Assembly: GCA_964036195.1 (NCBI GenBank)
Contig: OZ038450.1
Span: 3,846,701 to 3,910,700, forward strand
DNA length: 64,000 nucleotides
Direction: 5' to 3'
From: Sphaerolaimus hirsutus
Lineage: Eukaryota; Nematoda; Chromadorea; Monhysterida; Sphaerolaimidae
The notes beneath the pieces are model-generated. The model was not told where the DNA came from. It worked only from the letters and a program-made list of their open reading frames with translations, and made no database searches. Positions within the stretch are counted from its first letter, which is position 1. The number at the start of each line of letters is the position of its first letter. Positions 53,084-63,812 of the stretch are shown piece by piece. The position numbers and the translations under genes are program-made.

Positions 53084-53755
53084 ATAAATGTCTAGTGGTT
53101 AATGTCAAGTCAAATGTCAAGTTATAAATGTCAAGTCAAATGTCAAGTGATAAATGTCATGTCAAATGTCAAGTTAAACGTCATGTGATAAATTTCAAGT
53201 GAAATGTCAAGTGATAAATGTCATGTCAAATGTCAAGTCAAATGTCAAGTTTAATGTCAACTGATAAATGTCAAGTGATAAATATCAAGTGATAAATGTC
53301 AAGTGATAGATGTCAAGTTATAAAATATCAAGTGATAAAATATCAAGTCAAATATCAAGTGATAACTTTCAAGTCAAATGTCAACTGGTAAATTTCAACT
53401 GAAATGTCAAGTTTAATGTCAAGTGATAAATGTCATGTCAAATGTCAAGTCAAATGTCAAGTGAAAAATTTCAAGTGAAATGTCAAGTAATAAATTTCAA
53501 GTCAAATGTCAAGTTAAATGTCAAGCTTAATGTCAAGTGATAAATGTCATGTCAAATGTCCAGTTTAACGTCAACTGATAAATTTCAAGTGAAATGTCAA
53601 GTTTAATGTCAAGTGATAAATGTCATTTCAAATGTCAAGTCAAATGTCAAGTTAAATGTCACGTGCTCAAATATCAAGTCAAATGTCAAGTTAGCAATGT
53701 CAAGTCAAATGTCAAGTTGTAAATGTCAAGTCTAAAGTCAAGTCAATGAGTTTTG
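53084..53755. repeat. Minisatellite of AAATGTCAAGT units
   Basis: Roughly 55 variants of AAATGTCAAGTGAT / AAATGTCAAGTC, unit about 11-13 bp, in direct orientation over 670 bp. It lacks inverted structure and terminal repeats. The word resembles the TGTCAAATGTCATG word of the bora intron 10 element, so it may have grown from one arm of such an element. Confidence 0.85.
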
Positions 53756-54215
53756 GATATGTCATTTAACACATAGCATATGCAAATATCGTTGGCACAT
53801 GCTGGCACCATGCCAGCCAATATTTGTAGGATGAAATTCACCCTGTCACATATAAACTTGGCCCTCATCCAAGTTATGGGTTGCATATTTTTGATCAAAA
53901 TATACTGCTGTTTGATGTGATACTGCCACTATATGGGTCTTCAATGGTTATAATTTCAAATTGTGCAATTTTATGGAGTGGTGCCATCTATACCAAAATG
54001 GTGCCATTTTCATGGAGTGGCGCCAACTACACCAAAGCGGCATCATTTTCATGGATGGCGCCATCTACTCCAAAACAGCAGTGCCATCTACTCCAAAATG
54101 GTGCCATTTTTGTGGAGTAGCACCATCTACTCGCCAGCATATTTATATATTGTTCAGCAAGACACCTACTGGGTGTCATTTGGGGAAGCCTGGGCCACTG
54201 GCCACACAAAAGAAG

Positions 54216-54399
54216 TATATCAGTAAAAAAATGGCTAACGCCAAACAAAAAGTGGACGCTGCCTCCACAGCAAATAGAGATGAAGTGTGTCTCTCAAATG
54301 GACATGAAGTGCGTCTCTCAAATGGACATTAATATATATTGGATGCACAAAAGTAATGTATCATTGCTTAGAAAATGGCATACACTTCACTGATAACAC
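54216..54399 (+). repeat. Inverted copy of 37082-37265 at contig end
   Basis: Reverse complement of 37082-37265 with very few differences, running directly into the second gap. In the other copy the sequence continues 288 bp further to the first gap. Confidence 0.85.
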
Positions 54400-54599
54400 N
54401 NNNNNNNNNNNNNNNNNNNNNNNNNNNNNNNNNNNNNNNNNNNNNNNNNNNNNNNNNNNNNNNNNNNNNNNNNNNNNNNNNNNNNNNNNNNNNNNNNNNN
54501 NNNNNNNNNNNNNNNNNNNNNNNNNNNNNNNNNNNNNNNNNNNNNNNNNNNNNNNNNNNNNNNNNNNNNNNNNNNNNNNNNNNNNNNNNNNNNNNNNNN
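54400..54599. other. Assembly gap, 200 N
   Basis: Exactly 200 undetermined bases, a scaffolding placeholder. It separates copy 1 from copy 2 of the bora 3' region. Confidence 0.99.
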
Positions 54600-54797
54600 T
54601 AAAAGTGGCGGTAAAACAGTGAGAAAAATATATACTATTTCTGATAAAAATTTTGGTATTTTCATATATATATATATATTGTTAATAAAAAATATTATAT
54701 TTTTTGTTGCATTTTTCAAAACATTTAATGAGTTGAATAGCGATAAAATAGCGAAAATCGAGGTGAATAGCGGTCTATTTTTAACACCGCTGTGTAG

Positions 54798-55030
54798 GCG
54801 GCTGTTTCCGATACGACGAGGACACCGAAAAACTGTCCGAAAGCTTCGCCGCCGACGCGGCAAATCTGAGCATGAACAGTTTGCGTCGGCGACTTTTCGC
54901 CGCCGGCACCGGCCGCGGCGGCGGGAAATCTGACGCGCCAGCGACAAGCGACGATAAAAAACGTCCGGGCGGCGGGCGGCGCTTGTCGCGCAGCTACACC
55001 ACCGGCTGCATCAACGACGAAAGTGTGCTG
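54798..55030 (+). pseudogene. BORA: bora exon 10, second copy
   Basis: Differs from 44523-44755 by three substitutions that I can see, none breaking the frame; one lies in the codon before LFAAG. No exon 9 precedes it. Listed as pseudogene only because the copy is incomplete here; it may be an allele. Confidence 0.75.
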
Positions 55031-55213
55031 GTGCCAATCCCAGACTCTGTAAAAGCCCCTGTAAAATGTCAAATGTCATGCTAAGTGTCAAAAGTCATGG
55101 AAAATGCCCTGCAAAATGGCGACTCGGTTGCCATTTTGCAGGGCATTTTCCATGACTTTTGACACTTTGCATGACATTTGACACTTTACAGGGCTTTTTA
55201 CAGGGTCTGGGAG

Positions 55214-55339
55214 TGCCACCTGGACGACAGCGACCCTTACTGCAGCTTTGCGGATGGTGCTAATGTAGAGAATGATCCATTTGATATGGAGTGTGCCGCG
55301 AATAGAACCGACCCCTCCTGTTTTACCACACCGTCGCCG
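55214..55339 (+). pseudogene. BORA: bora exon 11, second copy
   Basis: Identical by eye to 44939-45064, again preceded by the palindromic element whose end supplies the GGGAG|TGC acceptor, and followed by CCG|GTCGGT. Confidence 0.75.
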
Positions 55340-55744
55340 GTCGGTTATTTAAAATTTATTTATTTTACGGATGGAAAAACGTTTTTTTTAACGACCCTGT
55401 TTTTTAATCCTTTGAAAAAAAACGCCGGCTTTTCCTAGTAAATTACTAGTTTTGGTTTGAGTGAATGCTGATTGGAGCGGTAGTTCGCTAAATAGACGAA
55501 ATTTTTAGCGACTTAACTAAACTTTTTTCCGAGTGGAGCGGAGTTCGCCATAGCATGACGTCGTGTGTGCAACCCAGGGGTCTCCAATATTTTGAGCAAG
55601 GGGGGGCTCAGGGGGTAGTACCCATAATTTTAGCTGAGCGGCTTCCAGGATAGATAGATGGCTGGCTAATTTGTGGGGGGCAGTCCCCCCCCCCCCCTAG
55701 GAGACCCCTGATGCAACCTCCAAATTCGGTCGTGACAATTTCAG

Positions 55745-55847
55745 TCGCGGCGCGGCCGGCGCCCGGCTGATCTGACGTCGCCGCCGTTGAGTCCGCTGCA
55801 CGCCGGACAAAATCGCACGCCGCTCAGCGACGCCAGTTCGCCAAAAG
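55745..55847 (+). pseudogene. BORA: bora exon 12, second copy
   Basis: Identical by eye to 45471-45573 (SRRGRRPADLTSPPLSPLHA). The preceding CAGGGGTCTCC mini-element is also present, with one fewer C in its C run. Confidence 0.75.
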
Positions 55848-55908
55848 GTCTGTTCTGTGTTTTTCACACGTTTTTTAGAAATCTAATTCTAAAATTTCTA
55901 ATTTTCAG

Positions 55909-55973
55909 TTGTTCGCGATCCGTTTGGCGACGGGATGTGTTCGCCCGATTTGTCGCCCATCGGACACCGATAG
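55909..55973 (+). pseudogene. BORA: bora exon 13, second copy
   Basis: Identical by eye to 45635-45699, with the same TAG stop at 55971-55973. Confidence 0.75.
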
Positions 55974-57528
55974 CGAATTGTTTGGGATTTTAAACGTAAT
56001 TGGATTGCAGTTGAATGTGGATCGAAATTACAATCGACAAAGATATGCACGAATTAGGTGCGTTTGTTTCGTTACAGCTGGCTGGCTACTATTATTTATT
56101 TATCTAAATGGACTGCGATCACCGCTTTTGTATTTGTTTTATGAAAAGTTCAATTAGCATTAATATTAGCGTTTCTATGAACCCTGTGGTGCTCGAATCT
56201 GAAATCCTCAACTTTTTATTATTTCGTGCGTTGAGGATGCAAAAAATTCCGTAGTTTGTGCTATTGGGCTCTGTGCCAAAAATGCTTAATTATTTTTTTA
56301 CTGATCCATGAATTAAATATGTTGAATGAGAATGGTAGCAATCTTTTATGTGACGAAGTCATAGATTTTAGAGCAACTATATGAATCCACCAGGTAGACA
56401 AGTATTTAAGCTTATTTGTATCTATTTATTTGTTCTGTTCCGTATTCATTCCCCGTCAGGTTTTGAACCGTTTTTAGGGTAAATGTTTGATGAAAATCAT
56501 TGCAAAATCTAAGCACCCGTGAGTTTTTTCAAACCTTTTTTGGAAAATATTCGCGTGAGTTGCTGGAATATTGAAGAAACTGTTAGCGGGCGGCTTTCCG
56601 CGCGATCATAATAATAACGTAATTATAAACATTTCATTTATTTTTGGTGATTTGTGTCAACAACACGATTGTCGCTTTGACTGTTTGGTGCTGGAACCTG
56701 TGTAATGTGCAATTCCCATATTTATTTATTAGACGCCTGACCGAGCTAGTGTATTTTCGTTAGTCGAAACCGGCTAAGTATGTTGATAAACTGCGCAGAA
56801 AAAAAGTTCTGTTTCGTTTTGCAAGTAACGCGTGCCGTCGGACATCTGAATACACCAAAAAAGTTTCTCTGTGCAGTTTTGTTCTCAATTTTGTTATTTA
56901 TTTGTGTGCGCGATGGTGATTTATTGCAGTTTTGTTTTCTAGTTCAAAGTGAGCAAAATCCTTGACCGTCGGGAAATTGTTTTTAACAAATAATACGTTT
57001 TCCGACATTGACCGCGGTTGATTTACAAGCACTGCGTTTGCAGATACATTGCCGCGCCTGCAGCCTGTTTCACTCCTTGTAAAAAGTGAAAATATCGAAT
57101 TTGTCAAGTGTCAGTGTCATGTAAAGTGCTTTGTAACATTTTCCACGTTTTACATGATTAGTGACTTACTTACCTGTTTTAAGAGTCGTTTTACATGATA
57201 TTTTACAAAATTTCTGACATTTTACTGGGTGTGCGGCGGTCTCCATGACCGAGTCTCAGGTGTTAAGAACAAAAAATTGAAATAAAAAACTACAAACCTA
57301 CGACATGAATTTTTACTTCACAATTGAGTGTTCGGCGTACCACTATTAGTCTATTACATTCGACCTATAATCGTGTACCCGATGTTACCGTATTTCCTTG
57401 AATAAGCCCCCTCTCGAACCCCCTCGCCCTCTAATCCTTCCCACCTGTTAGCTGAGTGAGGGAAAAATAACTCCGCCCCTCGAATGACTCCCCGCCTTTC
57501 TTTTTATGGGTAAGAAAGATGTCACAAG

Positions 57529-58810
57529 CAGGGCCGTATGCGGGGGTGGGGGGGGGGGGGGGTGCAGCCGCAAGTGACCGGAAAATGTAACTTTTTCAAT
57601 GTCAGCATAAAATGTTTTGCTAGCAAGCGCGCATTCTTCACCAGACATAGGTATTATCATCAGATTTGCTCCATATGGCCGCAAATCGTTATAAACACAC
57701 AATATTGTGATTTTTGCTGTTTTGTATTAGGTTGTAAACTAAATAACCTTAATTTTTTGCGATTTCAGATTCATGCGTCCCATTCTGTTGTACATTGGCA
57801 GATATTAATGCCGTTCGAGTATGTTGGAGTTTGGGGTTGGGGCTATGCCGAAATCTTTCTGTTTCCTCGAATAAACCCCCAGTCCTGAGATAATGGGGGT
57901 CTATAAAAAGGTGGTCATTTTGAATAGCCGATCTGGACGTTGACTTTGAAGCTCCATAAATCGGCCATTTTCAGGCCGATTTGAATCAGTTAACACTTAA
58001 AATGATCAGTAAAACCCACAGATTCCATTTTTGTAGTCGGATTAGTGATGTTTGAATTTTTTATGCTGATTTGACCCGGTTTGTCAACACCAGAAATTTG
58101 TGTTTCTGACCATGCTATCATAAACTTTGGATAAAGAGAATTCATCTGACGCAAAAAAATTGTAAATATCGCTTTCCAATCAACCGTTATAGCACTTTGA
58201 AATTTAGCCTCCTAACTATAGGAAAAGGTAACCGCATAAAGCGGCGGGAATGCAACTTCTCCATATGCATATCCTTTACGCATCTCTGATGGGAGAAGAT
58301 TTGCTTAACTTACATCACTAATCCGACCACAAAAATGGAATCCGCAAGTTTTACTGATCATTTTAAGCGTTTATCGACCCAAATCGACCCAGAAATGGCT
58401 GATGTATGGAGCTTCAAATATCCGTCCAACATCCAGATCGGCCATTCAAAACGACCACCTTTTTATAGACCCCCCTTATCTCGGGACTGGGGGATTATTT
58501 GAGGAAACAAAAAATTTTCGTCATAGCCCCAACCCCAAACCCCAACATACTAGAGCAGCATTAACTTCCGCCAATGTACAACAAAATGGGACGCATTAAT
58601 GTGAAATCGCAAAAAATTAAGTTATTTAGTTTACAACCTAATATGTAGATTTTCATACATATACAGCATTCCATGGCGCTGGCGCCAACGCCATGGCGCT
58701 ATGGCGTGGCGCCTACTAATGGCGCCATTCCGCCATTACGTAGGCCCCCCCCCTCGCCGGCCTCCGTAAACAAACAGTCCCCCCGCTCAAAAATCCTGGA
58801 TACGTCCCTG
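57529..58810. mobile_element. hAT-like element, CAGGGCCGTATGC/CGTCCCTG ends, copy 2 only
   Basis: Flanks GTCACAAG (57521) and GTCACGTG (58811); the empty site in copy 1 is GTCACATG (48377-48384). CAGGGCCGTATGC start, GGATACGTCCCTG end, G/C runs and GGCGCC words as in its family. A 913-bp palindrome is nested at 57728-58640. Confidence 0.92.
57728..58640. mobile_element. Long-arm palindromic element, TAGGTTGTAAAC ends
   Basis: TAGGTTGTAAACTAAATAAC and its exact complement bound arms of 300 bp or more (mirrored words TTGTACATTGGC, CCTCGAATAAACCCCCAGTC, AAAATGATCAGTAAAAC). The centre near 58190 is AT-rich. It splits an otherwise recognisable TTTTGTATGTATATTTACA stretch of its host element. Confidence 0.85.
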
Positions 58811-59237
58811 GTCACGTGTAATAAAATGTTTTATGTATCTAATCTGTAAAAATGTATTGCTTTGCAGCTATTGCTTACTAGTATTGGTTTTATTTCTTCA
58901 ATAATAGAATTTGTATACAGCGTTATGATTTATGAAGCTGATTTAACCCGAATTTTGCCGTGAATGTTACATGTATTTTATGAAAAACTCTGCCAGTAAC
59001 ATTACTACCCCCCCCCCCGAATAACTCCCCAGTCAAAAAATTCTGTCGATAAAATAACTACCCTGGGCACTTATGTGACGATTTCCGGTATTTTAATTGT
59101 CCAGTGCCACGGTTTTATTGCGCCGCGCCGCGTTATTTTATCTAAAATCATTCTAGAGTGCCTTCCTGTCCGCTAAGACAGGTGGTCCTTTTTATTTTGA
59201 AGCTTGTCTCCTCCGGAACTTGTGGGGCATCTCGTTT

Positions 59238-59466
59238 GGGGGTGCACTGATACGCACATCTGCCCGATACGCACAAATATGCCCGTTTTTTCACTTGACA
59301 CTTTTTCAAGTGATTTTCAGATATGAGTTAAGTGAAAAAAAGTTCACTAATGTCATTGCGCAACTTTTTTCACTTTACTCATATCTGAAAATCACTTGAA
59401 AAAGTGTCAAGTGAAAAAAACGGGCAAATGTGCGTATCGGGCAGATGTGTGTATCTGGCCTGCCCC
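59238..59466. mobile_element. Palindromic mini-element, 8-bp TSD, copy 2 only
   Basis: Target duplication TCTCGTTT at 59230-59237 and 59467-59474; the empty site in copy 1 is TGTCGTTT (48796-48803). Arms contain GATACGCACATCTGCCCG and CACTTGACACTTTTTCAAG with their complements. 229 bp. Confidence 0.9.
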
Positions 59467-59540
59467 TCTCGTTTTACAAGTTTTTGGGGTCGCTTGTCAA
59501 AAAAATGTGAAAGACACTTCTGGGCGTTAAAATGTACATA

Positions 59541-59865
59541 CCGTATTTCCTCGAAATACCCCCCTCGAAATACCCCCCCCCCCTCGTTTGACCCCCCCTC
59601 TCGAGACCACTATGAAACAATCACCCCCCCCCCCCCTCGAAATACCCCCCCCCAAATTGAGTGTAAAGGGAACGTACATGACAATAACTGTAGTTTGTGT
59701 TCCGTGTACTGCAGAACACAAACTGCAGTATTTGGCATGTACGTTCTCTTTACACTCAATCTGGGGGGGGGGTATTTCGAGGGGGGGGGGTGATTGTTTC
59801 ATAGTGGTCTCGAGAGGGGGGGGGGGGGGTCAAACGAGGGGGGGGGGTATTTCGAGGAAATACGG
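59541..59865. mobile_element. CCGTATTTCCTCG palindromic element
   Basis: CCGTATTTCCTCG left, CGAGGAAATACGG right, arms about 150 bp with C and G runs, ACCACTATGAAACAATCACC and TACATGACAATAACTG words. Left flank TA, right flank TC. The inner centre near 59705 is a perfect hairpin. Confidence 0.8.
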
Positions 59866-60460
59866 TCAATGTTATTTCTCAACCGCTCCGGTTTTTAAAT
59901 TATATTTGTTATAAAATTCGCACATTATTCCTAATAGGTATAATACTAGATGTAGAATCATGAAATAACCCGATACCAGGGTAACCCGATATCCCAAATT
60001 TTGACCCTCCCGGGGGCTGGATAAATAGATAGCAAATCAGGGGGAAAGATAGTGGAAAAATTTCTCGAGGGGGCGGCTCGCGGGGCTAAATATATAGGGT
60101 TTTTCAAGGTGAGAAATGTGAAAAAATCGCCAAAAAATAGGATTTTTGTGGAAATCGAGGATTTTTGAGCGGGGGATGGATTGTATACCGCCCGGCGAAC
60201 TAGGGGGGCAGCCCCTTTGTTTCCAGAGGTGGCACTCCCAGAACCTGTAAAAGTTAGATGTCAGGAAAATGTGTAAAAAATTATCTATAATGTAATAATA
60301 AATATCAGAATGTTCTCTCTTTTTACCGGCATTTTAATTTTTTTAATGATATTTTATGTGACTTTTTCACTTTACATGATATTTTCCAGTGTATGACAGT
60401 GGCGCCCATGCTGTATCTGGTGTATGACTAAATAGGTCCTCGGTTGGCACTATAAAGTAG

Positions 60461-60593
60461 TACCGTATTTTTCCGTTTATAGCACCCACTCCTTGACCTA
60501 ACACCCAGGTGTTATACAAGTTTAAAAAAGATAGCTGAAAATTGATCCCAATTTTGTATAACACCCGGGTATTATAAACAGAGAAATACGGTA
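60461..60593. mobile_element. Palindromic mini-element, TACCGTATTTTTCCG ends
   Basis: TACCGTATTTTTCCGTTTAT on the left, ATAAACAGAGAAATACGGTA on the right, with ACACCCAGGTGTTATACAAG mirrored inside. TA is the probable target. Confidence 0.7.
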
Positions 60594-61030
60594 GGCCTTT
60601 CGGTGCTTTTAGTTTCCCAATGCTACATTTAATTTTACTAATGAGATCTGACAAGACGTACTAATGTTTATGCCGATACTATTTTTAATAAAAGGTACCT
60701 ATGTATCTATGTAGCGTTTCACTCTGATTAAATTCGACTGTGACTGCACTAGGGTTGGATCCAAAAATCTATTTTATGTGTTGTTGCATTTATTTCACTT
60801 CATTGAACTTGTCACTCGGAAAAATATTCTTACACCTAAAATTTGGCCCCATTAATAGCGGAATGGAGCCATGGCGCTGGCGCCATTTGTAGGTGCCGCA
60901 CCATGGCGTTCTTGGCGCTGGCGTTGGCGCCAATGGCTACAATATAAGAATATATATATATACCTAAATGCATGAAAATTGGTACCGCATTAAGAGATTT
61001 TTAGCGGTATTTATACTTGTGAGACGTACA

Positions 61031-61674
61031 TAGGGATGGATAAAAAGCGCTTTTTTTAACAGCCCCGCTTTTTAAAAAAAGCGGTTTTTAAAAAAAAACG
61101 CGCTTTTTTGATTTTTTTCAAAAAATGTCAAGATATTCCCTAGAAAGCTCCCAAATATGGTTTTAAGTCAATATATACAGGTAAATTTATATATTACAAG
61201 TGGCAGTACTTGTGATGATATATAGCTATAGAATGGCTGTGGAGCCATGGGATAGCGTTATAGGTGGGATTTTTATGCCAAAAAAATCCACTCATTATGT
61301 TGACTCGTTATGTAAATTGCTGTTTGTCAAATGGTCATGAGTTCACGTGAAGTTAGGATGAAATAATGCTTAAAAAAGTTATAAGAGAAGGCTAATACAT
61401 TGAGACTGATGTTTCCCACTGTAGAAGTATGTGGAAGCACATTGGCTGGATATTTTATATTACACTAACTCATCACGGCTTTTTATTATATGAAAGCATG
61501 CAGGAATAGAAGCAAAGACGCTAAAAATGCACAAAACCAATGAAAACAACCACCAGTGGTAATGTGCATGTGAAATTGCGCGCTTGCGCGCAAAAAAAAT
61601 TACAAAATACCTAGTGTATAGGTACAAAAAATTTTGCCAGCGCTCTTTTTTTAAAAAAGCGCTGCCCATCCCTA
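61031..61674 (+). mobile_element. hAT-like element, TAGGGATGG ends, AGCGCTTTTTT words
   Basis: Perfect target duplication GACGTACA (61023-61030 and 61675-61682). The core keeps GGCTGTGGAGCCATGGGATA and AAAACAACCACCA as in the AACGTTTT-word copies, while the arms read AAAAAGCGCTTTTTTT. It is itself inside a larger, decayed CAGTGGCGTAGCC-type element (about 60160-61852, right end GGCTACGCCACTG). Confidence 0.92.
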
Positions 61675-61852
61675 GACGTACATAATATTAAGAGCGATTT
61701 TGAGGTGCGAAATGCGCGCTTGCGCGCAAAAATTTTCCAAAAAAACCTATAAAATCACTAGAAATGGTACCATCCCTGACAACATTTCTGTCTGCCCCGG
61801 AAAGGGGGGGGGGCGGCCGCCCCCCCGCCCCCCCCTGGCTACGCCACTGCAC

Positions 61853-63812
61853 ACAGCCAATAACTTTCTTCTCAACATCTTATGTGCGAAATTGCATGCT
61901 TCTGCAAACATTTAGATAAAGAATCCACATCAAAAAAATTTGGCTCCATTAAATTTAATGTCAGTTTCCATGCTAAAAACTGCTTCCATGCTAAAGAAGG
62001 AAAATTCCCAACCATAGACTACACACTGTAGCCATTCATGAACTTTCTATGCCAGATGCCATTCGTTCAGGTCCAACAAAGTTACAACAATGGTGTCTGC
62101 CACTGATAGCTTGTTCATGACATGTTATGGATGAAAATTGGAACACCCTTGGGATTAGTCACTCTGTGGGGCTTTTCCCAGAATAATCAGTTGTCAAGTG
62201 GATGTAGTCTACTTACCGTACACTTTACAGTGAAATCTACCTCATTGAAAAATATTTCGAACCAGAAAATTGTTTCTTATCTAGGGATGGCCGGAGTTTA
62301 TTTCAAAGGTTTTATTTAAACGGGACATGCAAACATGTTCTGGAATAGAGATGTTTCATACTTCAGAAGTATGTGGAATTTGAATTCATGTGCTACAGTG
62401 ACATCACAGCTTATCATTACACATTAGAATAAAAAATGGAAACTTGGGCACTAAAAACATCCAAAAAAACTGATGAAAACAACCACCAATGTCAAATTGT
62501 ATGTAATTAATTGTGTGTTTAATTGCACGCGAAGGATTACAAAATACCTTGTGAGTAGTACAAAAAATTTTGGCTGCCATAAAAAAACGGCTTCGATCCT
62601 TGTGTTAAAAAAACAGCTAAAAACTTCCAACTGTGCGTACAGCAGATCATTCATTCCAAAAAGCACGGAGTAAATAAGTAGGTGCAAGTTAACACTTGCC
62701 GCGGCATGGTTATTCATTCCTGTAGCTGACAGAACAGACTAGCTTCAGGGTGAAACAATAAGCGATACAAATTCGTTTTCCCCAGACAAATCGACTAAAT
62801 ATATGCTTGGTGTTGCCGTGTGCTGTGCACTGCAGACGCCACTTTCATTATTTCAGTGTCAGCACTTACTATTTTGGGGTCAGTAGAAACTTTCTAGACT
62901 ACATAGCTTGGATTGTTGTTTCACCGCTTACAGGTTTTCCGTGGTGGTGCTGATGGAAATAGGTCATATTTTTACGTCGATTCAAGTGCGCCTGTCCAAA
63001 TCCCTTCTCCAAAGCTCCGTTAAAATGCATCACTAGTCCGCGATGACATATACGCCATTTCGCTAATATTTGTTACCCATAATCATTAATAATCGTAAAT
63101 AATAAAAATGAAATAATAATTGGTTATTGAAATAATACATTTGCGTCGCTTCCCCGTTGCATCATTAGCACCACAATTTTCTGCCAGTTAATCATCACTT
63201 TTTATTTAAAATGTTTGCCAATTCATTTTTGCCGCCAACTTTCCAAGTTATTATTTTCAAATTAATAACCAACACCTCAATTCTGAGCATTATTCAATTT
63301 CAACTCGACCATCCTTTGAGCCATTTACATTTTTAACTTTATCCATCCAATTCACTGAGAATCGGCATCGATTTTATCGGGAAACATCGAGCAAGAGACC
63401 CCAATCAAAATATTTAGCTAAAAATGGGAAACTAGAAATCGGGAAACAGTCCAAACTCGTCTCGATGCTGTACAGAAACCCATTGGAAATCAAAGGCGGC
63501 CAGATACGACCGCAGCCTCGATTGCTAAGCGCAGTGCAGTGCAGAAATATACCAATGCAGTGCGCTGCGGCACCGGTTGCTTACCATCGAGCAGCTTTTT
63601 GTATGCACGCGCGGTCCAGTGCGGGGCGCCGCGGCGGCAATTATCAGCTGCGCGGCTGTAACATTGCCAGCGTCAGTGTGCGCCGCGCATGGCTTATTTC
63701 ACTTGTGCATGAATGAGCCACTGTGGTGGTGTTCTGCAAGCTGGCGCCCCCATTGCCATGCTACGGTGTGAAACTCTATCCTGACCACGGCTGATCTGCC
63801 TGGTGTCGTGAC
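61853..63812. other. No gene recognised; one decayed element
   Basis: 62286 to about 62600 is a degraded relative of the TAGGGATGG elements (TAGGGATGGCCGGAG, AAACAACCACCAATGTCAA). 62700-63812 looks unique. A GC-richer patch at 63540-63720 is open for about 80 codons but has no recognisable motif or splice context. Confidence 0.5.

Larger units (their letters stand above)
48857..54215. other. Repeat-rich region downstream of bora, copy 1 side
   Basis: No gene supported. It holds a decayed CAGTGGCGTAGCC-type copy (about 49360-49830), the 50097-50791 element, the GGATGTCAACTG palindrome (about 51165-51533), CGAAATACC-type fragments (about 51680-51955), a GTT microsatellite (52643-52690), the minisatellite 53084-53755 and GGTGCCATTTT tandem words (about 53985-54125). 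Confidence 0.6.
54601..59530. repeat. Duplicated segment, copy 2 (bora 3' end and flank)
   Basis: Same order as 44366-48856, beginning inside bora intron 9. It contains exons 10-13 only; exon 9 and upstream are absent because the gap intervenes. Relative to copy 1 it lacks the 1130-bp hAT-like insertion and has two of its own (57529-58810 and 59238-59466). Most simply this is the second haplotype of one locus placed in tandem by the assembler. Confidence 0.93.

Noticed and set aside
53084-53755. CRISPR or regulatory array
   Set aside because: Units of 11-13 bp follow each other without true spacers; this is a minisatellite.
54387-54947. Arg-rich 186-codon frame on the - strand
   Set aside because: It runs through the N gap and is the antisense of bora exon 10; the similar antisense frame at 44460-44672 is the same artefact.
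63465-63771. Overlapping GC-rich frames of 60-80 codons near the right end
   Set aside because: No motif, no clear donor or acceptor, and two frames equally open; possibly a CpG-rich promoter patch but not supportable as a gene.
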